A stretch of 64,000 nt of DNA from Eretmocerus hayati (GCA_029851415.1 CM056742.1:152773121-152837120), one strand, 5' to 3'. Shown: positions 1 to 11,845, numbered from the stretch's first letter. Numbers and translations: made by a program. The notes: a model not told the origin generated them from the sequence alone.

Positions 1-1479
1 TGTCTAAAAATTGCTTTGGCATTTTAAGGATATGTTTCTATCGGTGATAGATGTTTGGAAGATTAACTTTCCATCGCACAAACGGCCTCCATATTAGTCC
101 ATGGTATTGGAAGTTCTTCGGACGGTAAGGGTCGAGATAAACTGATCCAGACATGCGAAAGGAATTTTTCGAATATCCGAAATCGGCTTATACCATTCCC
201 GTCCGGAGCTATCCATTCAACTCGCCAAGGTCACACCGAATCGAAAATACCCCAGACAAATGTCTCAGAATTGTCCACGTTCTTTCAAAATTCGAATTCG
301 AAAGTAGATGTTTCTACTGGAAAAATCTGAATTGATTTCCAAACTCGAAATTACCCTAAAAATGATCTTCAATGTCAAAAGCAGGGTTACCACCAGACGT
401 TCCCTTCAATATGACGAGAATCATATTCTGGAGTTGACCACGATTCCCTTGTTTCTGAAGAAGCAGGAGGCAACTCTTTTTTTTTTTGACACCCTGAACA
501 CAATGATCTATAATGAGTCATTCCATTGAAAGTTTGATTTTCCGTATTTTAAGCTCGCCCAAGTTTCCACAACTTAGAATATACTTACATCATAGTAATC
601 TTCGAGAAAATATTCTATTGGTGCACAAATATGATGATTGTTTTTGGAATACCAGTGACATATGGAATGCATGGCAAGTAATTTTTATATAATAAATCAT
701 GAGAAGAAATGTTTAAAGTTGGGTAAAATCACTCAAATCAAAACCAATCCCCTAACCTTGCAATATTCACTTTCAAAAAATTCGTCAGATTTTAAGAGTT
801 TTTTCTTACAGTGTAATAGTGTGTCACGCGTATTCCAGTGGATCTTTTAACACAGAAACCGTGACGATGATCTGCAGGATCCTCAAGCACTTGAATTTCA
901 GTATCTTGTCTTACCAATCCACCAGCGGTTCCCACTGGAACCTCGATAACGATGGCACTGGAGTTATTAGTGAGAGTTGATCCAAAATACACTGAACTTC
1001 AGTGATTTTCCACTGATTGGCATGAAGAGAGTAATGCACGTTTGTACCCATACCAAATACTTAGAACAATAATTATGCAGTGGTAATTCGATAGAAATAG
1101 GCCCTCTGGATTGAAAATTTCTCAAATCATCATTGAATATGAGTGTAATTCTTTCAATGTGTTCATATCGCTAACTGGCGGTATCAACTAGCCGACTTAG
1201 TTGGATGAATTCATCGTTATAACAGAATAAAAAACAATCTGGGCTGCAGATGAGAGCAATCTCCGTTGTCTCACGCATCCATATGCCGTGAAATTATCAT
1301 GCCGATGAGACCAGGTATATGTTATCATCAGATGCAATCTGAACTTCATTTAGCGTCTTGTATTAATCATTATGTGCATAAAATCATCTTGATATTCAAA
1401 ATGACTAGGAATATGAAAACACTATAAAATAATCATGTTAAAATCAAATTTTCCATAACTTCTCTCGGGAGCACCTACT
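1..1479. other. Non-coding stretch, nothing recognised
   Basis: Only short open frames (under 75 codons) occur on either strand. I see no conserved motif, inverted repeat or tandem repeat. It may be intergenic or intronic DNA, and an exon of a spliced gene cannot be excluded by eye. Confidence 0.5.
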
Positions 1480-1730
1480 ATGAAGTCATCTGAAATTCTT
1501 CCACCATACAGCCGACCACAAAGGCAATTTGAGAAACGAGACATCCATGCAGAGCAAAATACCTTGCGCCGCATACTCGCAGACTATGTACCCTATATAA
1601 ACACACACACACATTGGGCTCATGCAACCTCGAAGCAGTTATCTCATTATTGCCTAATTTTCGGGCACGTAGCACCGCACGCGCCATTCCACCCTCCCTA
1701 CCCCCTAACCCCCCCCCTCTCCCACACATA

Positions 1731-1752
1731 CACACACACACACACACACACA
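1731..1752. repeat. (CA)n microsatellite
   Basis: An uninterrupted CA dinucleotide run of about 11 units, preceded by an imperfect CA stretch and a C-rich tract. Confidence 0.95.
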
Positions 1753-1879
1753 TTCTCCTACGCACGTGCATCCGCATGAGTCGTATACAGTGGTATATTA
1801 ACGCAACGCAATGCAGATGGAGATAGAGATAGAATAGTTCAAGAGAAACGAGAAGCACGGAAGAGCAAAGCAAATCTAA

Positions 1880-1896
1880 GGGGGGGGGGGGGGGGG
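1880..1896. repeat. Poly-G homopolymer (17 G)
   Basis: Seventeen consecutive G bases, long enough to form G-quadruplex-like structure and to cause sequencing length error. Confidence 0.95.
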
Positions 1897-2111
1897 TGAG
1901 TATTCGATATAGCTCAATCGCACAGAAAATAGGAGGCGGGGGTGGTCTTTCTATACGATATATGGTATATGTACATCCGTATGTGCTGTATTCTAGCAAC
2001 ACGAGAAAGGTTAGAGAGAAGGGGGATACATAGGCTTTGGCAATCAATATGGGCCTCAACGCAAACACGGAGCCACCGTTGTACTAACATCAAATAGGCG
2101 GATAGAGGCCT

Positions 2112-2139
2112 ATCTCTCTCTCTCTCTCTCTCTCTCTCT
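2112..2139. repeat. (CT)n microsatellite
   Basis: About 14 perfect CT units. On the opposite strand this is a GAGA tract. Confidence 0.95.
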
Positions 2140-2526
2140 AACTCAAACACTATATAGATCTGTATTGGTATAACTATATCTATAGGTTATGTGGGTAGAT
2201 AGTTCAAAGCCATATAGTTCTAACCGCAGCGCATTCTCTCGCACCTTCTGCGTATATACCTAACGTTCTGATGTAGCTTCAACCTCCCTCCCCCCTCCCC
2301 CTTAATACTGTATATATGCTGGTGGCAATGCGCTGTGTGGATTTTATGAGTATCTGTATATACCTGTATGACGATGTATGTATGCATACTGCTGATGCAG
2401 CTCTATACACTCGCTTTTGGTTTGCATGTACAATATCTCCAGCTTCAATCTCCAATGCAAGCTGAACTCGTGTGGTGGTGTATCTAGTATTTCACTACTA
2501 TTGCATTGAGGGAACCACCTGCTCGA

Positions 2527-2528
<2 letters not shown>

Positions 2529-2562
<34 letters not shown>
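2529..2562. repeat. (CT)n microsatellite
   Basis: About 17 perfect CT units, the second CT tract in this region. Confidence 0.95.
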
Positions 2563-2566
<4 letters not shown>

Positions 2567-2640
2567 CCCCTGCTCAATATTCTCTTGTGCAATCTATATG
2601 GCCCACTGTATACAGGAGTACAGTACAATTCGTCATTATA

Positions 2641-3334
2641 TTCGAATAGCTGATGATTGGTGTGGTTGTCAATGAGATACGACTACATCTGATGCAATTG
2701 TTCATTTTACATTCGATGATAGCTGATTAGATTATTCTAAGATTCTTTATTAACTGTAACTGCGAAATTTAGACGATTTTTTTTTTCACTATGTCGATGC
2801 CGTTTACTTCGTTCTTCATTGAGTTATCCTTGTGAAAGACATCATCTATATGTGTTACCAACATCCTGAATAAAACCATAGAATAACATGACAAACTTTT
2901 GGACAGTGAGTAGTGATGGAGCTACAGTAGTTCTGCCTAAAGGAAATTTACAGAGGGGTTCTGTCTAAAAAGGGAACTATAGCGGTTCTGCTTCAAGAGA
3001 AGCTATAGAAGTCCTACTTACCGGCGAGTCTGACTCGAGGCCCCTATCCATCTCCCATGACTTTTCGGCCTCAAACGATGTCATGGCGGTAAGCCTTTGA
3101 ATCTGTATCGTGGCCTTGACGTGACATTGCGCGCGGAAAGTGCTCCCATCATCACAAGATGGCATCGTTCAAATATTCAAATGAAGCATGTACGGGATGA
3201 GCCAAGTTGATACAGACAAGTATATCATTTAAAATTGTTTTGAGTGCCACCACCAGGTAGCGACTGGTTAACCTCGCAAATGAGTCGCAACCTTTACTTC
3301 ATATTCTTGCAGAATATTGTATGTCCATACCCCC
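2641..3334. other. Non-coding stretch
   Basis: No supported gene. Around 2930-3020 a short phrase ending in 'ttctgcc/ttctgtc' recurs three times, which suggests a small degenerate tandem repeat. Nothing else is recognised. Confidence 0.4.
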
Positions 3335-4800
3335 GCACGGGAGATCTTTGGATCTTGGGAGGGTAAAGACTCCCCGGGTCCAGTTGACCGCAACGAGGAT
3401 CCTTAGTTGATCCTGGGAGACAGACGCAAGGTCCCCGGCCCCAGTCCTCCGGCAAGGGAGATCTTAGTATTTCGGGAGCACACGACAACTCCCCCGCCCC
3501 CAGTCTTCAGCCCCAGCACCCATGTGTGTGCTTTTCCGCACTCAGTGCGTATGAGCCCTGAGTGGCATCTTGGACCACTTCAGGGCTCCCGCTTCTTCGC
3601 AAGCCTCCCTGTACCTTTCATCTTTTCTCTACTCTCTGTTCCTTCCTTCCTCCTTCTGGGACTATAACATTCGGGTTGGCGCCCTCCGGGGAGGAGTTTG
3701 AGTCGGTAGGTGCCCGAGGTTTCTCGGGTGAATCTGACACTACTCTCACCCTTGTGGGAGTCCATGAAGATTCTCCCTTCCTGGCCTACAAGAGAAAAAG
3801 ACGACTTTTGACCTCGCAACGGAAATTCTCGGATCTTGGGAGAGTAACTACTCCCCGGCCCCAGTTAACCGCAAGGAGGATCCTTAGTTGATCCTGGGAG
3901 ACAGACGCACTCCCCGGCCCCAGTCCTCCGGCAAGGAAGAGTCACGGGAGCACACAACTCCCCCGCCCCCAGTCTTCAGCCCCAGCACCCATGTGAGTTC
4001 TTCCACCACCTCGTCCGCCTCAGTGCGTATGAACCCTGAGGGGCATCTTGGAACACTTCAGGGGTCCCGCTCCTTCGCAAGCCCCCCCTGTACCTTTCAT
4101 CTTTCTTCTACTCTCTGTTCCTTCCTTCCTTCTTCTGGGACTATAACCTTCGGGTTGGCGCCCTCCGGGGAGGGGTTCTAGTCGGTAGGTGCCCGAGTTT
4201 TCTCGGGTGAATTCGACACCCACACTCTTGTTCGGGGTCTATGAAGATTTTCCCCTTCCCGGCCCACAAAAGAAACAAAAATATGCCTCACTCACCTGCA
4301 AGGAAGATCGTTGTATCTTAGGAGAGTAACAACTCGCCGGTCTCGTTTGACCGCAACGAGGACCCCTCGCTGACCCTGGGAGACGCACCCTCGAGACCCA
4401 TTCTTTCGTCAAAAGAGATCTCATCAGGAAAGTGTTCCAGATCCGGATCATGGATTCGGTTGAAACTCTGGGAATAGTCTTTTTCCTGTGCCAAAAGATG
4501 AAAGCTCAAATCTTAGACCCTAACGCTTGAGAGTGCCCGAGCTACAGCCAAAAACGTTAGCATTGTCCATATTAGGCTCATGTTAAAAGTCATACATATA
4601 GGTATACCTACAATGCTAATGTCTTTGGCTGTAACTCGGAAACACTTGAGGGCATTAGGGTCTATGATTTTGAGTTTCATCTTTTGGTGCTGAAAGGAGA
4701 CTATTTCCAAAGTTTCAGCCAAATCCGTGACCCGGATCTGAAACACTCTCCTGCTTAGTATTCCGGGAGCGCATCAACAAAAAAGTGTCTCGGCTCCGAC
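3335..4800. repeat. GC-rich tandem repeat, period about 481 bp, about 3 units
   Basis: A block beginning near 'gatcttggga' recurs at about 3351, 3832 and 4313, a spacing of 481 bp. Units 1 and 2 stay alignable throughout, including the 'cccagtcttcagcccc' and 'ttggcgccctccgggg' segments. Unit 3 is more diverged and is interrupted by a MITE at 4424-4754, after which the unit resumes with 'agtattccgggagc'. Open frames here are proline-rich and inconsistent between units, so I do not call a gene. It may be a local satellite or a duplicated piece of an unidentified element. Confidence 0.85.
4424..4754. mobile_element. MITE copy C, palindromic, same family as 37574 and 56130
   Basis: Almost the whole 331 bp is an inverted repeat; the left end 'caggaaagtgttccag' pairs with the right end. 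The core (gctacagcc, gttagcat, taggctcatgtt) matches the copies at 37574 and 56130. The insertion splits the third 481-bp unit at a TTA site; TCA (4421-4423) and TTA (4755-4757) look like a decayed 3-bp duplication. The arms have diverged, so it is the oldest of the three copies. A PIF/Harbinger-type origin is inferred from the TWA targets of the sister copies. Confidence 0.75.
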
Positions 4801-5160
4801 AGTGGCTCGACAAAATTTGGGATCTCATACTTCTCGGTGAAGAAGTCCTCTGGGTTTCGGGCCGGTGTCACCGATATCCTCTGGAGTCACCGGCAAAACT
4901 GACGGAGGAGGTGGCAGAAACACTTCGAACCGGGCTAACGATGGTCGAGGTACTTTAACTCAAGCTAGAGATGATGGAGGAACTTGAACCTCTACTGGGC
5001 CCGGAGAAAGTTGGATGTTGTGCACCCACTGTCACTGGAGCTCACGGCGCCGTTCAATCCTGAGAGTTCTCGATGCCTCGGTTTTATAGGGTGAAAGGTC
5101 TGCCTTCTGCCTCCTCATGTTGGCACGTTGCCGTTTCGAGTTTTTTTTGGGGCCTAAAAT
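4770..5160 (-). pseudogene. Decayed coding-like stretch of unknown origin
   Basis: The region is GC-richer than its surroundings. Read on the minus strand, one frame stays protein-like over about 120 codons with only a few in-frame stops, giving Arg/Glu-rich then Pro-rich sequence (for example RIERRREL, PPPPSVLPVTPEDIGDTGP). That looks like a broken gene or transposon protein rather than random DNA. I do not recognise the family. It adjoins the 481-bp tandem repeat and may belong to the same duplicated unit. Confidence 0.3.
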
Positions 5161-6866
5161 GAAAATTGAAATAATGAGTAGTTATTTACGAAAGACTAAT
5201 GTTCGAGGCCCAAACAAAACGAATCCTATCAGGCCTTCGTAACAAATCTATCCATCCGCACGCAGTCTCATACGATCTTTTGTAACGCAAGAATGTAAAT
5301 GTCATGTCTGAAGTTTGCGATTTTTTCATTAAAGTGCTATAAAGAATTTCTGTCACAATGTATTCAAGCACAGCTGAAGGAAAGCCCAGAACTTTGCTAT
5401 GTCGCTTCTGTTGAAAATTATTAGGCTTCCATATTCAACCGGAAGCTCGTTAAGACCCGAGATTAATTCAATATTGCGAGAGCTAGGGAAGTGGAGAAGC
5501 TTGGCTGAGTCTATACTCAACTAGCTCGATTCACAACACTTGAGATACCCGGTATCCACCCGAAGATGGTTTCAAACGACGTTCCTTCAAAATAGCTCGG
5601 TCGACGGTTTCAATTCTTGAGAGAAATATTTTGCTCAAAGCATGTAGAAATGAGTCCCAAAACAATCTCAGATGAGTTTTGTGCATCGAGAAAGGACTCG
5701 TTCAGACGCACCGCGTTCATAGATCTATTTGTTTGAGTCTCTAAAAACCAACGACTCTTCTTGGTTATTGGAACGAAAACAGAATCCATAAAAACAATAT
5801 ACAATCCATCACGAATAGAAGAAAAAAAATGTCGTAAACTTATTCTTCCGCGCCCGAAATCAAGACTGTCGCGACACGCCTTGTCACATCTCCTCACTCC
5901 TCCCATTTCACTTGAAAAATCCATCCAAATCACCTGCCAAACCTGTATCTCGCAAAAGCAATAATACTCCTAGGAATCGTTTAAATTCATCTCAATCATC
6001 GATTCGTTTGTAAAAGAGAAAGAAATTCAAATCTTACGCTGCCGGACGAAATCGACTGTCTCCGGGTTGAAACAAAAGGATCTTTCCAACAACCTTACCA
6101 CTCTGCCTCTGAGGTAATTTTTTCCTTCTCATCCGTACGCTCCACCCACTCTGCCTTACACACCTTGAACAAATTAAGGACCGGCGAGCACGCGAGCATC
6201 GAAGCGTGACTTTCATCTGGACGAAAGATGGAGGAAAAAGAAGATGTCAAGGGTAAGGGGGAAGGGGGAAAGAGTGGGGGAGGGTAGAGAAAGAGTAATG
6301 CATAATTCGCGGGGGAGCGACGAGGCGACACTGTAAGACTTGACAATGGAGCGCGAGAAATAAATTATGCGGGATCACAAAGAAGAGAGCCGACGCAACT
6401 TACGAGAGACTCAACTTTACCTTCATCTTCCCTTCTTCTTTTTTAATCTGCAGACACTGGTAGCGCAATTATTTCCCAACCACCAACCGACAACGACGAG
6501 AACGCAGGAGAAGACCGTCAGTTCGTTAGTTCTATGATGTGAAAAAAAAACGAGTTTGAAGTTTTTTGTACAGACAAGCTCGCTGTAAATTCCATACGGG
6601 AAAGACATTATTTTGAATAAATTATCATATAGAGCTCTCATACCACAATTCAGGGCCTGCAGTATCATTATACCAAAACAAAATAGGACTTTCATTCATA
6701 TAACAGTGAAAAATTTTGACATGGATGCTCGATGTTTTGCTACGAGAGGAAATGCCTGTTGCATGCATGTGTCACGTTTATAGTACATCAAGTTTCGTGT
6801 GTTGTTGATACTAATATTCGAATGTTAAGAACGTTTGATAGGTTTTCCTTTGATTTTCTTCGAAAC
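5161..6866. other. Non-coding stretch
   Basis: No gene supported. Short minus-strand frames exist at 5610-5933 and 6423-6695. The latter starts with a hydrophobic, signal-like N-terminus, but it lacks a convincing promoter, splice sites or any recognisable domain. Confidence 0.4.
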
Positions 6867-7558
6867 TTTTTTTTTCAGCTGTGGAAAATGCATCAGGCAG
6901 GTTAGGAGAGCTCCTGCTCTGCCCTGTGTGCAGCCTGCCTGTGTAAGACTCCCAAAGACTTTTGTATACCCTCTGTACTCGGTCAGGCACCAGCAGCACC
7001 ATCTTCACCTAGTTCCACGTCTTTGACGTTGCAGCTTTCGCTCCTTCTATTTCTTGTTGGCGATTGCGAGTTTGATGTATCCGGCAATCCGGTTCCAGAC
7101 CTCTTCATTCCAAAGGATGGTTTCTACGATGTTTTCCGGGTTGAGAAATCGCCCCAGGTAACCCTCCAGCTCCGCTATCTCTGTTCCCGTGTCCGGGTAC
7201 CCAAGAACAGTGCCGTTCGTGACAACCACTGCTTCGCACTTCGGAATCGCAAGTTCAAGGTGCTTGATATCCATCCCTTCCACGATAAGATCCAAGCTGC
7301 TCTACTTTTTCATGTCCTAAAGATCTAGCCACGACGACAATGGTAACGTCATCTGCAAATCCAACCAGTTCCACACCCTCGGGAAGATCCATGTCCAAGA
7401 GATCGTTGTACTAGACGTTCCAATCGAATGGACTTTTCACAGATCCTTGTGAGACTCCTACAGATAGCGCCATTCTTTAATCTGTATCAACCACGACGGA
7501 TCGGTCCATGAATTAGTCACTTACGAGTATGAGGTTGTACCCTCTCCTCTCTCTTTTG
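6867..7558 (-). pseudogene. 5'-truncated LINE (R1/Jockey-like) reverse transcriptase relic
   Basis: On the minus strand the sequence encodes the C-terminal half of a non-LTR reverse transcriptase. GVSQGS (7441-7458), the conserved motif ahead of the catalytic box, is followed by FADDV (7345-7359), the catalytic Asp pair. Next comes a segment resembling the post-RT thumb ('IPKCEAVVVTN') and the typical C-terminal tail (7047-7200, 'NPENIVETILWNEEVWNR'). In-frame stops and a probable internal deletion break it. The copy ends in a T-run on the plus strand (6867-6875), the remains of a poly-A tail, so it is a 5'-truncated dead insertion. The clade is inferred from the tail and the GVxQGS/FADD wording. 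Confidence 0.85.
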
Positions 7559-7999
7559 AAACTGAATATACTCGTGTAAGCCGAAGAACACTTCAATTTG
7601 GCTCGATTTTCCTGCCAGTGACTACATTTTTTTTTTTACTTTTCCTGTTTTAGGGGTAACCGCTCTCCTATTTTATATCCTTTTGTCTTCTTTTTATCTC
7701 TTGTGGATATAGAACGGTTGATATTTCCGCTAGAGCTACTTCTAAATCATCGTTGCAGCCCTTTTTTTCGATCATCACTTGTCCGATCAAGTACATGGAA
7801 ATTGTTTCAGCCGACAAGGATCCAGGGCCAAAAGATGATGAGTCGAATCTTTACATTCTTTGTACAATTCATGCGGATATAGAAAGAGTATCATCTTAAT
7901 CGAAGCATGATGAGTTATATCCCTATCGTAGAATTCTTCTGATGATTCCCGAAAAAGTTTCAAATATTATCCATGTTGAAACACTCACTTGAATTGACG
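7559..7999. other. Non-coding stretch
   Basis: AT-rich sequence with short T-runs. Nothing recognised. Confidence 0.4.
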
Positions 8000-8131
8000 A
8001 TTACAATGATACTGCAGCTGATTTGCGAGTCAATTGGTGTTTATTCATGACCAAACACCAATTGTCATGAACACCAAAGGTCACGAATGAACACCAATTG
8101 ACTCGCAAATCAGCTGCAGTATCATTGTAAT
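8000..8131. repeat. Fold-back repeat, 132 bp
   Basis: The left arm 'attacaatgatactgcagc' and the following 35 bases recur almost perfectly as a reverse complement at the right end, leaving a short spacer. It is a compact non-autonomous fold-back/MITE of unknown superfamily. No target duplication is obvious. Confidence 0.85.
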
Positions 8132-9418
8132 AGTTTCAAATATTGTAGAGATGATTCAAATATATTTTCAGAGATAGATAGGCCTCAACATGTTTTCAAA
8201 TGAAGATATCATATTCTCTAAAGAGCTCAGGAACAAATATATAGATATGTGTGTCGAAATTTTGACGAGAATCACTAAAGTTTTAAGCTACACTCATGGT
8301 ATAGGAAAGTTGAATTTTATTGATCTGTGGTTTTTTATAAACAGAATATTGATTACAATTTTGGATGCTCGAAGACAACAGATTAATAATTATCAATCAT
8401 AATCGACCATACCTGACAGACTTTCACGGACTTGAGGTGTCATCCCTACCAGAAACTTATCTTTCCTCAATCCATTCATAATCACGATAATGGAAACAAT
8501 CACTCTCACGAGAGATCAAAATAACTGTCCAAGTATGTCCAAATTATCTCGCATATGTAGACTGTGCAGAAGGAATGAGCATGCGAGAAATTGTTCATCT
8601 TGAGACTCTATATCGAGTAATTTTAAGTAGATTAGTCGGGCATCAATCATTATTCATGCAAGTCACTCAACGCCCAAAGTGATCTTCCAACCCTCAGCCA
8701 AAGTCGCGATCAATTTATGATCATTTTAAAAAGTCCGCTCTCGATAAGCTGTGCTGAACAAGCGAGGCCAACTTTTTTTTTCACGATAATCCCCCTAATT
8801 TACATGACAATGCGGGGGGTTAGATAATACTCCATAGTTTGATGCTGCTGGTGGTGGTGTAGGAGGAGACAAAAATTCAGAGGCTACGAAGCGAGAGGAG
8901 AGACCAGTAGAATTTTCCTCCCTTTTAATTCATAAAAATACTCGACCCTCGAATAAAAACAGGCTATTCTCTCTCATCCCTTGATTATACTGAGAAGACA
9001 ACGACGACGACGACGACGACGACGACCCTAGCCGATTTACATGCCACGACTTGAGCAACTTCTTTTCTCCCCTCGGAGTAGCCGACAAGGCTAATTCGAC
9101 AAGATTCTAAATAAGCAATTCATTCTTCCTCGATTATTTTCACGATTAATTACTCGATTTTCCAATAATAGCCATAGAGTGACTCTTCTATCGAATTATC
9201 GAATGACCGGCGTTGTGTGTAGATGTACAATATCTACTGCAGTGCCATTAATCTTTCGAGGAAAAATTGACTGTCTCGAATCTGAAATTCATCAGATTAT
9301 TCCAGCATGATTAATTTGAACCACTGCAATATATATCGAATTCGCCATCGGTTTTACTCCCCTGATATCGAATAAAGTTTTTTGCAATTTTGTGCGTAAA
9401 GTTGAACGTTAATGGGTA
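8132..9418. other. Non-coding stretch with an ACG microsatellite
   Basis: Contains a perfect (ACG)n tract at 9001-9026 (about 8.7 units). An open frame at 8190-8402 has no recognisable domain. Nothing else supported. Confidence 0.5.
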
Positions 9419-9640
9419 GTTTTCGCACGGTTTCCGATGCGGGAATGAGTGCGAGAATGCATTTCCGCACGTCGCTTAACTTTAGGTGTGCGGAAAGTAA
9501 CATTCCCGCACAGTTTTGAGCTAAGCGACGTGCGGCAAAGACGAAAAACTGTGCGGAAATGTTACTTTCCGCACAGTTTGTCGACTTTTCCGCACGTCGC
9601 TTAGCTCAAAACTGTGCGGAAATCTTACTTCCCGCACGAT
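9419..9640. repeat. Nested palindromic array of GTGCGGAAA motifs
   Basis: The 9-mer TTTCCGCAC, its reverse complement and one-base variants recur about ten times, together with 'gcgacgtgcgg' and 'agctaagcgacgtgcgg'. Arms of about 70 bp fold on each other (9488-9636). Related arrays lie at 12266-12560 and 35160-35275, so this is a dispersed fold-back family. Confidence 0.8.
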
Positions 9641-10790
9641 TCCTCCATATCTCTGCTGGGACGTTATCCTTCACCTCTAAGACCTTTGAATATACAAATC
9701 TATACGATTTCCTTCGTAACTTACTTCTTTTATTGCAAGCTACAGTTCAAATATGAGCGACGTAATAGACACTTGACGTATACGTGTGTCATTCAAATAA
9801 CGTTAAATGCATATGCTATTCAAGATTTGAAATTCCGCAGAACAACGTCTTCTCGTATCTATATCAGAGTGGGATGAGAGGAAAGGGGGTGGAAGATTGA
9901 TCGAGAATATAAAAAATGGTATATAGTTTTTCCAGAATAGTATACGCATCTCATATCGGAATATCATTGATTGCATCGTTATTGGTGAATCATTCTCCGA
10001 ATTTCGTCTGAGTTTTGAAGAGGGTTCACAGTTTGAAGGGAGTTTACAGAAAGACGTCCGTGCCTGGCATGAAGGGTTTTTTAGAATGTGACGGTTCTGA
10101 TAATATTCACCGACTCAAGTATCTCCAATCTCGCAAAAATTATACGAACTGAACAAGTGGAGGCAGCTCAAGCCAAGGCTCAGCCTCTCAGCGCTCTTGT
10201 ACTTGCTCGCTCAATTACTTATAAATACTAAAGTGAATTGCTAATCCAACTTCGTGAGAGCAGTCGTGAGCAGCCAAATATATAAATCCAATAATATTCC
10301 CGCATTGACTCCATGGGAGAAAGTTTTCATGTGACTCGAGCCTCACTGAAGTTGCTATATAGCCCGTTTGATTTTACCACGGTCGCATATACTGACAAAA
10401 TCATACAACGATGGAGTGAGTCGTAATCTTTGAGAAATCTATTGTTTGATAATATTATCTTCCTCCACTCATACAGTCAAAAAAGATTAGGATGGATTGT
10501 ACGCTTTTTTCCTGTATTTCTTCATAAAATGCCCTTTTTCATGTCTTTGTGAAACACGAACATGAATGCCAATTAGTCAATTATGTTTTTTCAAGATCAC
10601 TCAAATCAAATCATTGACAAAAAAAGGGGGGAATGACGTTTGTGACATCTTTCTTTGGACGAGTCGGTTCGAATGTGATACGGGGTGACAAATGGGAAAA
10701 ATTAAAAATTTCTGTCAAAACTAAGTTTTTCCTGAAATTCGGTTGAAGTTCCCATTAGATGTAATGCACTCATATCAGAAGTTTTTTTTC
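9641..10790. other. Non-coding stretch
   Basis: No gene or repeat recognised. Confidence 0.4.
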
Positions 10791-10890
10791 TAGTGGGGGG
10801 CTCCGCCCCCCACACCCCCCGCCGGGGGCTTTGCCCCCTGGACCCCCACCAGGGGTTGCACCCCTGGACCCCGCTCCGCCTCCTGCGCGT
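10791..10890. repeat. GC-rich cluster of short hairpins
   Basis: About 100 bp of very GC-rich sequence in AT-rich surroundings. It comprises three consecutive perfect stem-loops: a ggggggctccgcccccc stem, gggggctttgccccc, then ccaggggttgcacccctgg. The loops are tri- or tetranucleotides. Such pocket-hairpin clusters act as small mobile palindromes in other genomes; the mechanism here is unknown. Confidence 0.85.
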
Positions 10891-10997
10891 CCTCAACTAA
10901 TCACTCAATTTCCATGAAGACAATACCTCATTCACCGTGGCTTCGGTGTACACTGTACTTAGCTGGTCCGACTTAGCTGCATTAAACGAGGAATTCG

Positions 10998-11003
10998 TAT
11001 AAA
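10998..11003 (+). promoter_or_regulatory. Possible TATA box (TATAAA) for the 11116 candidate gene
   Basis: TATAAA lies about 118 bp before the first ATG of the candidate secreted-protein gene, giving an expected 5' UTR of about 85 nt. An arthropod initiator-like TCAGT occurs at 11090-11094, which does not fit the TATA spacing, so the actual start is uncertain. Confidence 0.35.
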
Positions 11004-11115
11004 CTTTCTATCGTTACTAGCACACACCTGTCTACAAAATAATTCTCAGCGCAAGTAAAATTAGATTCATCTTTACATAATCTGAGTCCTCAGTAACTTC
11101 AGTTAGGATGAACTA

Positions 11116-11845
11116 ATGTCCATGAAATGTTCAAGACTTCTAGTTGTAATTCTCCTCGTAGCGATAGTCGTGTGTCTGTGTGAGCATGTAGAATTTATTA
11201 GGGTCTTCAATTTGAGAAACGATCCATGTCCCACGGATAGAGTTTTGAAAGAAGTTGGCGAGGTAACTTTGGCGCAGCAAGTATCAGCAGAGGAAACGAG
11301 GGATGTCTATAATAAAATTTTAAAACACCCCGGCGTAGAGTTAGATTTTTTTATCTCTGCTTTTTTGAATCCCCCTTACCTCCCTGTGCCCTCGAGAGCG
11401 GGAGTCCCGGGACCTACCCCGCCCCCACCCTGCCTCTCGCCCCTCACACTCCTAACTCTCATGTCAACCGTATCACTATCAGCTTTATTTATCTACCACA
11501 CAAAAATTCGACGTTATTCCAACGAGTGTCACAGAAGCTATTCTATACAAAATGCCAGGTATGAAATATGAAATTTTCACGTTACTCGGGAGAACAGACT
11601 TTCAATAGTTTCTATTAGAAGAACCTCTCAAGTGCCATGACTAGAACAGTATTCATACTTTGTGCCTGTTCGCAGGGATGTTGAACCGAGAATCCTTTTT
11701 TATAGGTTTTAGTAAGCTTTTTTATCATACATGTTTCTTGGGCTCTCAAATTTGGGAAGACTATGGATATTATCACAGAAACTTGAACGGTTTGGTTGAT
11801 TTCGCGGACACGCATTTTTTATCGCTCTGTATGTCATCACACTGA
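11116..11845 (+). CDS. Candidate three-exon secreted protein, unknown function
   Basis: Exon 1 starts at ATG 11116 (or 11122) and encodes a strong signal peptide (Lys, then a run rich in Leu, Val and Ile ending near CLCEH). A good donor, GAG|GTAACT, lies after 11262; an alternative lies after 11280, and both are phase 0. A pyrimidine-rich intron with a CTAAC branch site leads to acceptor AG at 11481-11482. Exon 2 (11483-11558) ends in CAG|GTATGA, phase 1. Acceptor 'cctgttcgcag' opens exon 3 (11676-11845), which stays in frame to a TGA. The product would be about 130 residues with few cysteines. I do not recognise the family. The exon chain is inferred from splice grammar and phase agreement only; the unspliced frame 11116-11571 is an alternative but becomes low-complexity after residue 85. 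Confidence 0.42.

Larger units (their letters stand above)
1480..2640. other. Simple-repeat-rich non-coding region
   Basis: The stretch is dense in microsatellites (CA, CT), a G homopolymer, C-runs and TATA/TACATA-like words. Long open frames across it (for example 1478-2068 minus) translate to low-complexity runs of Pro, Cys, Arg or Glu and are repeat artefacts. The composition resembles promoter-proximal or intronic insect DNA, but no transcript start can be fixed. Confidence 0.5.

Noticed and set aside
1478..2068. 196-codon open frame, minus
   Set aside because: It runs through C-runs, CA and CT repeats and gives low-complexity sequence (Pro, Cys and Gly runs).
3680..3690. 'ttggcgccc' as a retroviral-type primer binding site
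   Set aside because: It recurs inside a tandem repeat, has no LTRs nearby, and the match to a tRNA end stops after a few bases.
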